64,000 nt of DNA from Zygnema cylindricum (lineage: Eukaryota > Streptophyta > Zygnematophyceae > Zygnematales > Zygnemataceae): positions 62,001 to 126,000 of the forward strand of contig JBBHKE010000669.1 in assembly GCA_037447655.1 (NCBI GenBank), in the 5' to 3' direction. Under the pieces are notes generated by a model. It did no database searches, had not been told where the DNA came from, and saw nothing but the letters and a program-made list of their open reading frames with translations. Shown here one piece after another: positions 34,588 through 46,789 of this stretch (position 1 is its first letter; every line of letters begins with the position of its first letter). The position numbers and the translations under genes were made by a program.

Positions 34588-35768
34588 GGGTAAGATTCCA
34601 TCAGGTGAAAAATGAGGTTGTTTATTGGACGTCGTACGTTTTCGTACAGATTTGTACATTTTTTCTTTGTTGTCAGACGAAACATGTTTACTGGATTGTT
34701 GTCAGGATGCTCCAGCATTATAGGAATAAATATTGACCGTAGGATGTTTCACTTTTTCAGATCCGCGAAGAAATCACGCAAATCGTCCAGTGTGAAGAAA
34801 CTCTCCTCGCGCGAGGAGAGTTGCTTCACACTGGACGTGTACCATTGGTACACGTGAAAAGGCAAAAAAAATATCCACCTCGAACACACCACCAGAGGCC
34901 AACACGTCGTACATGCCTGCCGAAATTATCGTCGCACGCTCCGTTTGACATCCACCGACCTTCAAAGTTTCCGCGTCTTTTTGCCGTTTCGTTTGGAAAT
35001 TTAGGGTAAGGTTCCATTAGGGGAAAAATGTCTTTTTTTACTAAAAGCCGTACTTTTTCGTACAGTGTCGTACCGAAAAAAATAAAATGTCAGAAAAGAA
35101 AGCCTACTGAATGAGGGATTTGATTCTCCACGTTTATGGGCGTAAACGTGGACCGTCGGATGCATAATCAGATACTCCATCATCTGACACTTTCTGTTCG
35201 CAACAAGTGACCTGGAATAGGTCAATTTTAAGCGCCTGCACGAATAACATCGTGCCTCGTGGAAAATTGAACAATTATCCACGACGACCGCACTTTTTAC
35301 CTTCGCTGGTAGAAATATGTGGTCACAATTTGTTGTCAGAGATTCTTTGAAGATTACCAAAATCGGATTTACATATTACGTGGACCAATGAAAGTGTGTC
35401 ACGCAAAAATATTGTCGGTTACTGACCCGACACAATGAAACGTTGGCTTCAGTAAACGAATTTTCGATGTTTACTGAGACCTCTTAATGGAACAACGCTC
35501 TTAGATTTCCATTTTCAAAATTAAAATCTGGCCGCAAAATTTTCGTATGAATCATTAACTACCTCTGCTGGTACAGATATTATGTTCAGATTTTCCGTTA
35601 GAAGAATATTTTTAGACTTTATTTATGTGAACACTAACCTATGGGATACCAATCATAACTGCGAAAGGTTGTTTACTGGCCCAACAAATTGGAGCGGATT
35701 GCCAGTAAACCCTTACTTCAATAGATGTGTCCGTACGTTTACTGGGACCGCCTAATGGAATAAAGGCC
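34588..35768. mobile_element. Family A TIR element, copy 2, interrupted by a nested element
   Basis: It starts GGGTAAGATTCCATCAGG and ends CCTAATGGAATAAAGGCC, with TAA on both sides (34585-34587, 35769-35771). Removing the nested insert (35004-35500 plus one TTA) leaves about 680 bp. That is close to the 717 bp of copy 1, to which it is collinear in inverted orientation. The centre is a 27-bp-arm inverted repeat at about 34784-34837, with CGTCCAGTGTGAAG at one side, CTTCACACTGGACG at the other and CTCCTCGCGCGAGGAG in the middle. Confidence 0.8.
35004..35500. mobile_element. TIR element nested inside family A copy 2
   Basis: The 497-bp element starts GGGTAAGGTTCCATTAG and ends TTAATGGAACAACGCTC, flanked by TTA at 35001-35003 and 35501-35503. 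The host sequence on either side (TTTGGAAATTTA before, GATTTCCATTTTC after) becomes continuous with the corresponding part of copy 1 when the insert is removed. A hairpin (CCACGTTTA / TAAACGTGG) lies at 35127-35151. Confidence 0.8.
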
Positions 35769-35907
35769 TAAGACAATGTTATGCTATTTCAGTTTTTGAG
35801 CAAGACATGTAAATATGCTAGACAAGCAGCGGATTCCTGGAAGATTATCTGTAAATATAAAATTTGATTCATGAAATTAAATTTAATGCAAAATCGTGAA
35901 ATTGTCC

Positions 35908-35980
35908 GCCGGCCTAGCTCAGTTGGTAGAGCGCAAGGCTCTTAACCTTGTGGTCGTGGGTTCGAGCCCCACGGCCGGCG
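35908..35980 (+). tRNA. trnK-CTT: tRNA-Lys (anticodon CTT), second copy
   Basis: Identical over 73 nt to the copy at 21389-21461, with the same stems, loop CTCTTAA and internal promoter boxes. Flanking DNA is not the same, so the duplication is old or was restricted to the gene, or selection or gene conversion keeps the copies alike. Confidence 0.97.
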
Positions 35981-36004
35981 ACCTTCTTAACAAATTCTCT
36001 GTAT

Positions 36005-36180
36005 AGTCTTCCAAATTAATCTCATATTTCTTAGCAAATGAAGGTTATACCGTGAATCGTTATTTTTATGTACGCAATATCGGCACCCCAAGTCTTCCAA
36101 ATTGATCTTTCATATTTCTTAGCAAATGAAGGTTATACCGTGAATCGTTATTAGCCTTATGTACGCAATATCGGCACCCC
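36005..36180. repeat. 86-bp tandem duplication after the second tRNA-Lys
   Basis: Two copies start AGTCTTCCAAATT at 36005 and 36091 and end ATATCGGCACCCC, with a few substitutions and short indels. Each contains TACCGTGAATCGTTATT, a word of the dispersed AT-rich repeat. Confidence 0.9.
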
Positions 36181-36675
36181 AAAATGTTGACATTAATACC
36201 TTAAATATAATAAATTACAGTATTTAAGGACGTGGACCATAATCTGCCACGTCTCCTGGAACTGAATTAGAATGAATGACGCTAATTTTTTCTTTACACT
36301 AATAATTTCTATACGCTAATAACGATTCAAGGTGTAAGGTTTGCATCCGATTACTCGGTCTGGGAACCAGGCAATGTTGAGTTTTGCGCTTGTCACTTCA
36401 AATTTCTATGCAAGTAATTAAATCGACGCCTCACATTTACGTTCTTCTTAATGTTTTATCTAAGAAGGAATCCAGATTTAGATTTACTTTGATTATCTTA
36501 ATTGGGGAATACATTTACAGTCGGTCGTAAAGCATCATCGCTGTGTTCAAACGCGTTGCCTTCAACTTCACGAAGTGAATTCAGACAAATTTAGAGCCCT
36601 TCTTTGGAGGTTTGTGATGTTTAGAGTCGGGCCCATGGCTTCATGGAAATTTATTATGTGGAGCATGGAACTAGT

Positions 36676-37101
36676 GTTGTGTATCGGCACGAAATTTATC
36701 AAGATAATACCAAGTCCGATAGTTATCGGTTATCGAACGGTCAGGGTTCCCAATATATCCCTCCGAGACCAACAAATTCCTTATTGGCGATAAATGGAAA
36801 AAATATTGTACGCTACAAAATAGTACTTTATAATGTACTGCATTATATTTTTCACTGCATGTAGCGTGGCATGCCACGTGTAGCAATCTGTTCCATACTG
36901 TGTAACGAAATAACAGCGGGTATGTACGACGGAATAAACCGTACAATTGTACGGTATTTACCGTACGATTATCGCTGATAGTTATCGGTACTGGTGTTAT
37001 CGTGATAAAAAAACGATGTTGTCGGCTTTTTTATCGGCGATAATACTGGCGTCGTTCGTGCCAATACATCGATTATCGGCAAAACCCTGCTGATACACAA
37101 C
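36676..37101. mobile_element. Possible small TIR element with TTATCG subterminal words
   Basis: The left end GTTGTGTATCGGCA is matched, inverted, by the right end TGCTGATACACAAC at 37088-37101. A further inner pair is CGGCACGAA / TTCGTGCCAA. Near both ends TTATCG, CGATAA and GATAGTTATCGGT recur on both strands. No clear target duplication was seen, so class is uncertain. The ORFs inside are chance. Confidence 0.5.
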
Positions 37102-37943
37102 ATTACATGGAACTGTGTCCGAATAGCGTGCACCTGTGGACACATTGATTTGCATCCAACGCGAACATACATAATGCTAGCTTGTGCAAACCAATTTGTA
37201 CTTCTCCAATCTTGTTGAGAGTACATTGGTCATTATCTCATTAAAGCATTTAGTTTCTCAAATGCACAAAAACAGCAAAATGACAATGCATCTACCCCTG
37301 GCTTTTCAAAACAGATTATACACTCACTGGAGAAATGAATTGGCAATATTGACCAATGCATTTTGGAATGGTCTCAGTTTGAGGAACCGGTATTATTGGA
37401 GAATGGAACAGATATCCAGAGTTCATCATCTCAAACATTTAGACAAAGGAAAAATAAGTCTTCTTTCCTCAAGATATTGCCAGTATTGTTAATGATGATG
37501 CATTTACTGTGACTTACTTATAACCGTTTAAAACCTCATAAACTAGCATACTAGAAAACATTCCAAGGCAAGTACGGCCAATAGTCACGATTTCGAAGGT
37601 AGTAATGAAGCGATAAAACCATAAATTAAAACAATTAAGATAACCCACAAAGAGGGTGTTTTCCCCTCAACGTTCTTCTCACTTTTAACAGATGATACTG
37701 CAAGTACAAGAAACAAACGGCACTGTGACAGATCTTCCACAGTATTCAATTGCAATTCACATATATGCAACTCCAGGAGTTAACAATAACCAGATAGCAT
37801 GTGGAGTGGAGAAGGAAAAAGTCAACTCCACCTTCTAGTACGCTTAGCCACTACTGCATAAAATCAGACTAGTGCCTCTCACGCTCTCTTTCTCTCTCTC
37901 TCTCTCACACACACTCTCTCTGTCTTCTCTCTCCCGCTTTTTT

Positions 37944-38005
<62 letters not shown>

Positions 38006-38098
38006 TCTCTCTCCCCTAAAGCTTTGCGTTACAAGTGTGAGCAATTCACTCTCCTCCTACAAATCAGCATCATCACCTAGTCTATGTTAACCATCTGT
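37102..38098. other. 3' flank of the SKP1-like gene, with a CT microsatellite
   Basis: No further gene. The plus strand has a TC/CTCTCT microsatellite at about 37885-38012 interrupted by CGCGCGCG, within 100 bases of the SKP1-like stop codon. It therefore probably sits in the 3' UTR as a GA-rich tract of the transcript. Confidence 0.5.
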
Positions 38099-41000
38099 CT
38101 ACATCGGCTTTGCTACATGTTCTACATCTGCTTTACTTAGTCTAGGAAGACTGTTAGGAATAGATCTAGGTGTTAGCGACTCCTGCAAGGACGGTATTCC
38201 TAACGAATGTCCAAACCGGTAGTGTTCAAATCCCGTCAAAGACACAGAAACAACTCCACCGGAAGACACCCGATGAGAAACATGAAAACCTCCCTCTTGG
38301 AGATCAGGAACTAAGGGCAGTCTAGGCACAGGTAGTTGCGATTGGATAAAGGACTGCCCCGAGGATCCCGCATGGGAGTCTACTTGCGATATCCTTCCCT
38401 TCAATACTATCTCTACCTGTGACTCCAGGTCCATAATTTGAATAAGTGATTGCAAAAACCCTGCGAGTTCGGCTGGATCCAGGGGAGTTCTTTCGGAATC
38501 TTCCCAGGCTGTTCCAGAGTTTCTCAGATCTAATGATGTTCCCCAATCCCCATCGTCCAATAAACTATTTCGATGCAAAAGTTCACTTCCTGTTGCCTCC
38601 ATAGACCACGAATTTGCCAAACCTCCAGCTGAACCTCCAACAGAACCTCCAACCGGACCTCCAATCGAACCTCTGACAGAACCTCCCCCTACCAAGCCTA
38701 CGACCGAGCCTCCTATCAAAGACAGTGTACAGCCATTATTATTCCCATTCACGGACTCTACTCTCCAACTCCCATTCATTACGCCTGACCCTCCACCACC
38801 CACAATGCTACTATTCTCACTTCCTGAGCTCCCGGGCCTCGCTATACCGGTTTGAACACTTTGCGATGCACTGGAGGAGTTCAAGTTTACCACACCATTG
38901 TCGTAACAAATAGAGGAGACGTCAACAACACCTCCGAGGCCCAGTAACTTAACATGCGAGTTCGTATGGCCCATATCCCATGGACCATTATCTTTAGTAC
39001 CGTTTGTCCAGAGAGAATCTTTCTCTCTCTCCTTGTTCAGTATACCAGCCTCGAGAACTTCGCCCAGCTCATCCCTCCTACCAGCTAAAGCCTCGGCCAG
39101 AATAAGCTCCCCACCAGGGGGTGGGGAGAGATGAAGAGATGGGGGCCTATGCCCCTTCGGTGCACTATCAACAGGAGAAATAATACTACTTCTTGATGTC
39201 CAACTGGGTAAGTCTTCAACTAAAGCCCTGGCAAGATGGTCGCTTAAGTCATCTCCTCCTAACGAGTCCTTTTCGAGTATCTCTTCTGGCCCGGACGAAT
39301 CACAACTTTGAGATCGTTCATGTGGATATTTTTTACTACCTTTCTGCTGAGAGGCATCCTCTTCTTCCTCATGAATATCCCATGATTTTCCAGTTCCATC
39401 CCCATAAACAGTTCCCATTTCACTGCTCTCTGATACCGCAGAAGAGACAGACAAATTATAGCCCCCACCATCCACACGAATTTCATGGTTTCTGCTAGAG
39501 GCAAGAGCCAAAATCTCCTCCTTTCGATCCTCCCAGTCAACATTCAACCTTCGAGCAAAATCCTCCACCTCTCTGTTCCTCCCAAGCCCGAATGAAAGCC
39601 CAGAAAACACAATCCAGTAGAGAATCAATGTTCTGAGCATTTGCTTTCTAGTGAGAACCAGTGATACTCAGCCTCCTCCCCTCAAGTCAGTCAAATTAAA
39701 AACGTTGAAAAAGAAAACTTGACATATTCAAGGCATCCTTAGATCAGGCCCGGCTGCATTGCAAATGTTGTACGCAGTGCAAACTAGATAACTTACCGAA
39801 ACTAGTCTGGATTTGTAAAAAAACATTTGCAAGTCTATTAATGCAACTCCATGGCAATTCACATACACCAGACAAGGTGTCCATGTTAACTAATGTTGTA
39901 TGCTAAACAAAAAGTCACATTTTGTCTAAAAAGGAACTTTCAAAAAGTCCAGATTAGTAACTACGGATAGTAAGGATTAAGAGTCCCTGGCCTATTTGCC
40001 TCCTCTGGACAGCGTTACATTTTCAGTACATCATTTTACTGTAAGACAGCATACAAAGAGAATCACACCTGTCCAGTTTTTCTCTCATGGCTGGATCAAT
40101 GCCATCGTCATCATCAAACTCCGCGTCGTCAAATATCTCCTTTTGCCTCCTTGACCCTGTGACTAATACAGGATGAAAGTTACGGTTGTCCTCGTTGCCG
40201 GTATGAAAATGAACCTGTGTGGATCGCCAGATATAGACTGCATCAGCGAGGTAATAAAGCCTCAAATCCTACCTTAACAAGACAACAACATGGAACATTG
40301 TAAACAGTAACACTGTAAACAGGCGTAAACTGAAAGGGCTCCATTGAGTAACCATGTCAAACGAAGATGTAACGTGCATAAAAATAAATTACTAAGCATG
40401 GCAAAGATCAAAATCCTTAAAGAACTCGAAATACAAATTGCAAGAAATGTTGCTGCAATAAACTGTTGAACACAAAGAAAATAATGGACTGGGTGGAAAA
40501 AGAAAGCAGTAGATTTTATTGATATTATTCGTGCATAATTCAAGAGAGTAACAGTAGCATAAACCATAGTTCAGTTTCATCAGGAAAAACCCTAAAAAAT
40601 CATATCCAGTCCAATAAGTAAAAAATAAATTTATATCCAGTCAAAAGATTTAACTCTCAAGTGTTTGGTGATTTTTGACTCATGGAGTGATAGATGAATT
40701 TTTCAGAAGTTCAACAGAGTAGGCAGACTGACGAAGACTGAAGGTTCAGCCAGGGTTATTTGTAAACTGAACCTGAACAGTTCGTTCAATTCTGTTCAAG
40801 ACACCAAAAAAAAAAAACTCAGCCAAACCCAATAGCTTTCAGCAACAATGTCCAGCAAAATCAAGTATACCTATACAAAAAGTAAGGGGGGAAAGAGGGA
40901 GGAGGGGAGAGAAGAGAATACTTGCATATTTGCATAACATGCTTAACCATTTGGTGTCTAAATTTATAACTGGTTTAAAAAAAGAAGAAAAAACCGGTTC

Positions 41001-44000
41001 ATCTATTAATCAAGGACACCATACGCATGAATCTAGAACTACCTGCTGCAAAGATAATGAAAGGAACTGATAATACAAAATATAACATTTACAGGGTATT
41101 CCAAAAACCTCACTAAACCAATTAAAATAAAGGATAGAGGAGCAGGGACAAATCCAAATCTTTACATCTATATGGTTTATAAAAGAAAACTTATGAAACA
41201 AGTTCAGGTGGCTAGCAAAGTGCTCAACAATTGACAATATTGTCAGACTTAACTGTAAACCCCCAAACAGACTTTTGTCCTCCAAATTTGTAAGATTTGG
41301 AATAAATTTATCATACAAACGTGGATGATTTACTGGTCTAAGTCATCAGTACAATTATGGTCGAACATCAAGATAAGGTTTCAATTTGTACAAATTGCTC
41401 GGGTTACACTCTGCAAGAATTGAAGTGTTCAAGCAACTTGCACATACATTAAAATGTTTCTCTGCGTCAAGAGACCAGAAAAATAACCCACTTATTTGTT
41501 GGTTTGTATTGAATGAAAAGCAAAAATTAAGACACTTCTAGGTTCATTTGGGGCAGGAGAAAGGTGGCCCAGAAACATTCAACAAAAACACCGCAACTTA
41601 ACCTACAACATATGGACTTTGCTTACCCAAGGTTCAAGCCGCAATTATAATCTTGAACCGCCGAGCGAGGCCAGGTTCAATTTTTACGCATGCTAAAATT
41701 CTTAAAAGCAAAAAATGTACAGGTAACATACCCCATATATAAGTTACAGAGTATTTAGGATAGATTTCTCTGATCCACTACATGTGGTGCCACCCTGGCT
41801 CCAATGGTATGCCATCGAGCAGTACATAATCGTCAGGCAGGCAGTGTCCCATCACAACAGCCACAACTAGTCAAATGTTTCACACCATAAAGCGACCAGA
41901 AAGTGTTTGGACATAGGAAATGGAAATTCTGCTGGGAACATATCCACCACCGACAGACAAGCAATGTACCTTATCAGCAGCAGAATTGATACACTGTTGC
42001 CTTTCCAGAGATTCAGCCATCTCCTGATTTTCCTTCTCACCTGATTCATCCTCCTGCCATGGGCAAGCACAAGACTCAGCCAAAGGCATGAAATGACGAA
42101 TGAAATTGAGAATAGGATTAAGTAACGGATGAAATTGGTCGGCTGGCTGTTGGCAAAATATTTTCCAAACGAAATCACCAAAATGCTTGACTGGAGAACA
42201 GAACCATTTTATGAAATTAAAGCATTTACAAGCAGTTGCACCATGCTGATTCAGAAAAACCACAGCACAATATTTACTTGCAAACCCTGGATTGTGGACA
42301 CAAGGGGAGGTCCTGCCTTTGCTCCTGCATCCTCTCCTGACACGGGAACATAGTCCTCTGAGTGCTCTTCCGGATGCTCTTTTTTCTTGTTCTTCTTTTT
42401 TTTCTTTGCCTTGCTTGTCTTTCCAGTCTTGCCATCTGAAAATCGCAAAAAGCATAGCCATATCAGCTGTGTTCACGAATTCAGGGAACAACTTTCCCCC
42501 CTTTGTTTATCATCCAAAAGTGCAACATTGGGAAAGAAAGAACCACAGAAAGAGCAATGAGAAAAACAATTCTGTAGGAGCATCCTAAATGCTTGAGAGG
42601 CATCAGCGATTTTGGTAACTGTATTCCAAAATTATTTCAAGCAAGACAAAGACTACGACCACATGAAAAGAAAAACTATATCCTGTTGAGCAGTGATTTT
42701 CAGAAAGCGGCAATTTGCCTCCACAAGTTTGTACCGCTAGCACTGCTGATTTCAGCTCACTCAACCATGTTCTAAAGGAAACTCGACAGCAATAGTGCAA
42801 TCAGATTCCTTAAAAAGGAATGGATCAACCATCTTCTCTGAACAACAGCACAAATGTGAACAAACATTGTGAACAACCATGGGAGTTCAGAGACTAGCTC
42901 CAAACTCATGATAACACGAACATGAAGAGCTCACCATTACGATTGCCATCAATAAATGAAAGAAGATCATCTACAGATCGCTCATCCCGGGGTTTGTCAT
43001 CAGATCCGGTTGAGGCACTCTGAACCTCAATTCCCACAGAACCCTGTAAGAAAATCCCTGAGCAGATTTAACCTTACCACCTGTAGAGTAAAAAGCTGCA
43101 ACAAGTCTTGACAAGTACTATAATAATCCCACAGGTCAGTCAAAAAACATGATTGGTTGCTGGCATAGCAAGAAGAATGTTCAGAATAGCAACTAAGAAA
43201 AAAACGAACTGACATTTCCCATATTCATCAAAAAATGGACCTGCTGTTCAGGTCGAAATGGATGGGTCATGCCACCAAGCAGACTGACTGCACTGGAAAA
43301 TTGGCTTAGAATGAACAAACAATGTAAAAACAAAATGGACAGGCAAAATAAAAGCATCAACCAGCTCATGCGGACTAGAGACAAATGTCAATATTGCAAT
43401 GCAGCTCCGGATGTGCAAAAAAAGGGAATACAACAATAATTGAAGAATTTGTAGTCATACAGTGCAGCTTGTGCGGTTAAATAAATGAAATAAACCTTTA
43501 GTATGGCATTGTTAACGTATGCCTTAAAACTCTGACGCGATGAATGAGGCCAAAGTGAGCTTAATACAAGGAATATCAACCCCCTAACAAGATCATGCAC
43601 ACAGCCAACCCTCAAAGACCAATTGGTTTTTGGCTATTAAAAGTCTCTCCCTCTGGTAGAGTCCCTTGCTTGTTACTGGAACAACACACGCTTCTCGATA
43701 GGAAGAGGCACTGTCCAAAAATGAGCCTAGATCTTGTGAACCACAACACAAAAATGTAAGCATCCCTGACAAATCTGGCAGAATTGTCCGCGGGCTTAAG
43801 TCAAAGACAGTCACAGAATAGCTCACCTTCAGAAGTTTTTTCTCTTGTAACTCTTTCCGCTTGCGCGCATACAATCTGTTTAAGAGCCGAATTCGGGGAT
43901 CATCTGTAGCATTCTTGACAGGCTCGAGCTTTTCTTCCTGCCAAACCCGTCAATCCACAACTTAAGTTGGCCGATGCAAAAAAAAGGTTTCATAACACAG

Positions 44001-46138
44001 CTCATCCCAGCTTTTGTATCTACACACCAACAAGGAAATATGGTTCTTGATGTTTACATCTGATTAGACTCCTAAAGTATAGCTCAACAAGTCATGTGCT
44101 CACAATCGGAACCTGCTCAACTGTCTGAATCTTAGCCTATCACTAACTGAAGCCAGAATTCCACCTCGGCCAAATGAAATAACATAACAACTTCATCAAC
44201 TACAAACAGCTTGAACTACACTAAAAAATTGCAGCTCTGAAGTCTTACTTCTGTCAAGTCGTCCGGCAAATGGAACGTCTCACGAATCTCCTCCGGAGTT
44301 TTGCCCTCAATCATCCGTGCAAGAGCCCTACTTGTCAGGTCCACCAATGGCTTCATATCCAAACTGTCTGCTGCTGATGTCAGCTCACAGAGTCTTCGAG
44401 TATCCAGCCTGATGAATTTTTCATCAAAAATTTTCCGTTCCTGATCACAGTCATTCCTGGGTATGAGCTTTCTTGCACATAAAAATTCAAAATAGAAGTC
44501 ACAGAGCATTGTATGTGAAAATTTGTTTAACAGCCATCGATTTCAGTGAAACAGCACTGTTCGTGGAAATTTGTTTCAACAGCCATCAAAATTAAAATCA
44601 ACTAATTTAACAAACTTTAATAGCAAATCAGAAGAAAAGAGCAATCGGAAATCAGCATGTTGAAGAGTTCAGCACCACAGGCATGAGGTGGGAATGATAA
44701 AACACACGAAATGTGGCGCCATACAAAAATAACAGACTATTTTGAATAGAGCATACCGACATTTTGCCCAATCAACCCATGACCAAGCAAATAAATGAAT
44801 GAATCAAATGAACGACACACTCCATAATTACAGCAGCTAAGACGGAAATATTTCACTCACGCTGAGATCTTTACAGACAAAAATACAGATTCAGAAAATT
44901 GGACAGCGAAAAGGTTTTGCAGTAAGACAATCTCAGCACTCACAGTAAATACAAAGGTAAAAGCTGCAATCTCTATTGTTTTCCTTTCATGGCGATAAAA
45001 CTGAACAGGCTAAAATTTGATTGAGCAAAACCTTGTCAGAACGGCCAGAAACGCGGTGGAATCGACAGTAGTCAAGAATCAGCTTCAAAACTCCTGGGCT
45101 GACTTGCTTCGGCAGCACAACTGGAGACTCTCGCGAAGCACCGTGCCCAAATCGCATCACTTCTCTCTGTACTAGCGGAGACAACAGTGCTACCTCTCGC
45201 TCAACTTCTTCAATGTCCCCGTCAAGTGTCTCCAACCATACAGGTCCTTTTGAAACCTGCCAGTGGACGCAACAATTTAGATTTCCTAATGATAACCGCA
45301 GAACCTAAAATGGCCTAAAGGATTGGCTGTACTTTTGTTCAAAGGAATCCAACTTGCACATCAAAAAGAACTGGGAAATTAATGTGGTGGATAACCCAAA
45401 GTAGTTAAAGTTGCATGAAACAGCAAGAAGAAAACAATTTGCTGGCTCCACACAATTAAGATATTCTTGCAAGAGCAATTCGTGTTTAGCTGTAACGCCT
45501 TGTCTAACCCACTACTCTCTACATTACAAGCACCAGTGCAGTTGACGGTTGGAACCAAAATTGAACTCTGTTCTTGTTGATAGTTAATAGACTGTGGGAT
45601 ATAACGTGGGATGGGCATGTTTCAGACACTACAAAAACAATCAGCTTGCAACTAAATTGGTTGGTCAAGGGAATAAGGTGTAGCAACATAACTCGGAGCT
45701 TCCAGGGTTTCACGAGCCAGAAATGACAAAATTCAAACAAAAAATGTTTCAGATTCAATAAAGGTGGTTGCAAAAAACTTTCAAAAACTCTAGTAGCTTG
45801 AACCTAACCATCACTACCGCCTGGCTCAGCAGGACTGAACAATGACCTAAGAAATTCCTTCGCATGACCTTCGCCGCTTCTGTATGCAAGCATGGGAAAT
45901 ATTTGGAATTGGAGCTCCAACTGACCTCGGCCCTTGTCATGGCCATATTCGCATTTGAGTCCCCTTTTGGAGTAGAGCTTTTCGAGCTTCCAGTGCGAGA
46001 AAGTGCACTGGAACTGCTCGCACCATGACCCGAAGCACCATTGCTGCTCTTTGCTTTCTCCACCTTTGAAACAGCCGTATCTTTGATGATCTTTAGTGCA
46101 TCTTCCTCTGTGTCAACCTGATCATTTGCAGGGGCCAT
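38099..46138 (-). CDS. ASK20/ASK21: SKP1-like protein of ASK20/ASK21 type with a long C-terminal extension
   Basis: Nine minus-strand exons: 45926..46138, 45032..45256, 44249..44440, 43827..43937, 42935..43043, 42278..42435, 41970..42053, 40069..40214 and 38099..39572 (903 residues). All joins keep frame. After a Ser/Ala-rich N-terminus (1-71), residues 72-247 form the SKP1 fold: GPVWLETLDGDIEEVEREVA, then VSPGVLKLILDYCRFHRVSG, and the F-box-binding dimer region LTSRALARMIEGKTPEEIRE. In place of the WAFE ending of ordinary SKP1 it continues EEKLEPVKNATDDPRIRLLN plus RLYARKRKEL, diagnostic of ASK20/21. RSVDDLLSFIDG, a Lys-rich stretch and IDPAMREKLDREVEDFARRL follow. SKP1 proteins link F-box proteins to CUL1 in SCF ubiquitin ligases. 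ASK20/21 are about 350 residues in Arabidopsis; here the last exon adds about 490. It is head-to-head with PTB. Confidence 0.93.
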
Positions 46139-46789
46139 TCGCAAAAATTTCGAAGGCTTGTATGAAGGAAATAAGATTCACAACTCAGTTTTGTTTTTCC
46201 AGTTCAGCAATACTTTCATCAGTAATTAACAAACATCCTTTGTGTGCATATAGTACTAACCTTACTGTCCATGACCACTCTAATGTTGCAGTTCATTTCG
46301 AGGAACGGAAGGAATATAAAAGAATTCAAATAAATTTCGTGATTTATCAGCCAAAATTGGTAAAAACAGGAATGGGTAATCAAAACACTTTTCTTGAAAA
46401 AGCATGTGAACTTCCTGCCAAAGGTCCAAAACTAAAGATTTCCATGAGAGTGGAAAACTAGCCATGTCTGAACTCGAACATCTAAATCGCAGCCGTCCGA
46501 TCGATCATCCGTACGTGTGAAACGCAATGTGGATTTGGCGTCCGTTCGATGTGTTGATGTGCTTGTCAAGTTGCGATTGTATCCACGGCAGAAAAAATCA
46601 AGTTTCATACTTTCATTTCAGGGAGGCACGCAGGTTTGAAAACCCTAAATGTACGCACGCTCTTCCCTTGCCTTGTCCTTCAACAAATTCTGCTAATAAT
46701 CTCACTTTGAGCCTGTATCCAGTGTATTGTGACTACAGGCATATTGCCAGTGCTTTAGGCGTTGCCCTATTTTACAAGGAATTTCAGCC
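46139..46789. promoter_or_regulatory. Bidirectional promoter region of the SKP1-like and PTB genes
   Basis: Only 651 bp separate the two divergent start codons, so the genes must share regulatory DNA or overlap in their leaders. The PTB-proximal half (46470-46660) is GC-richer with CGTACG and CGATCGATC words. I could not identify a TATA box with confidence. Confidence 0.5.
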
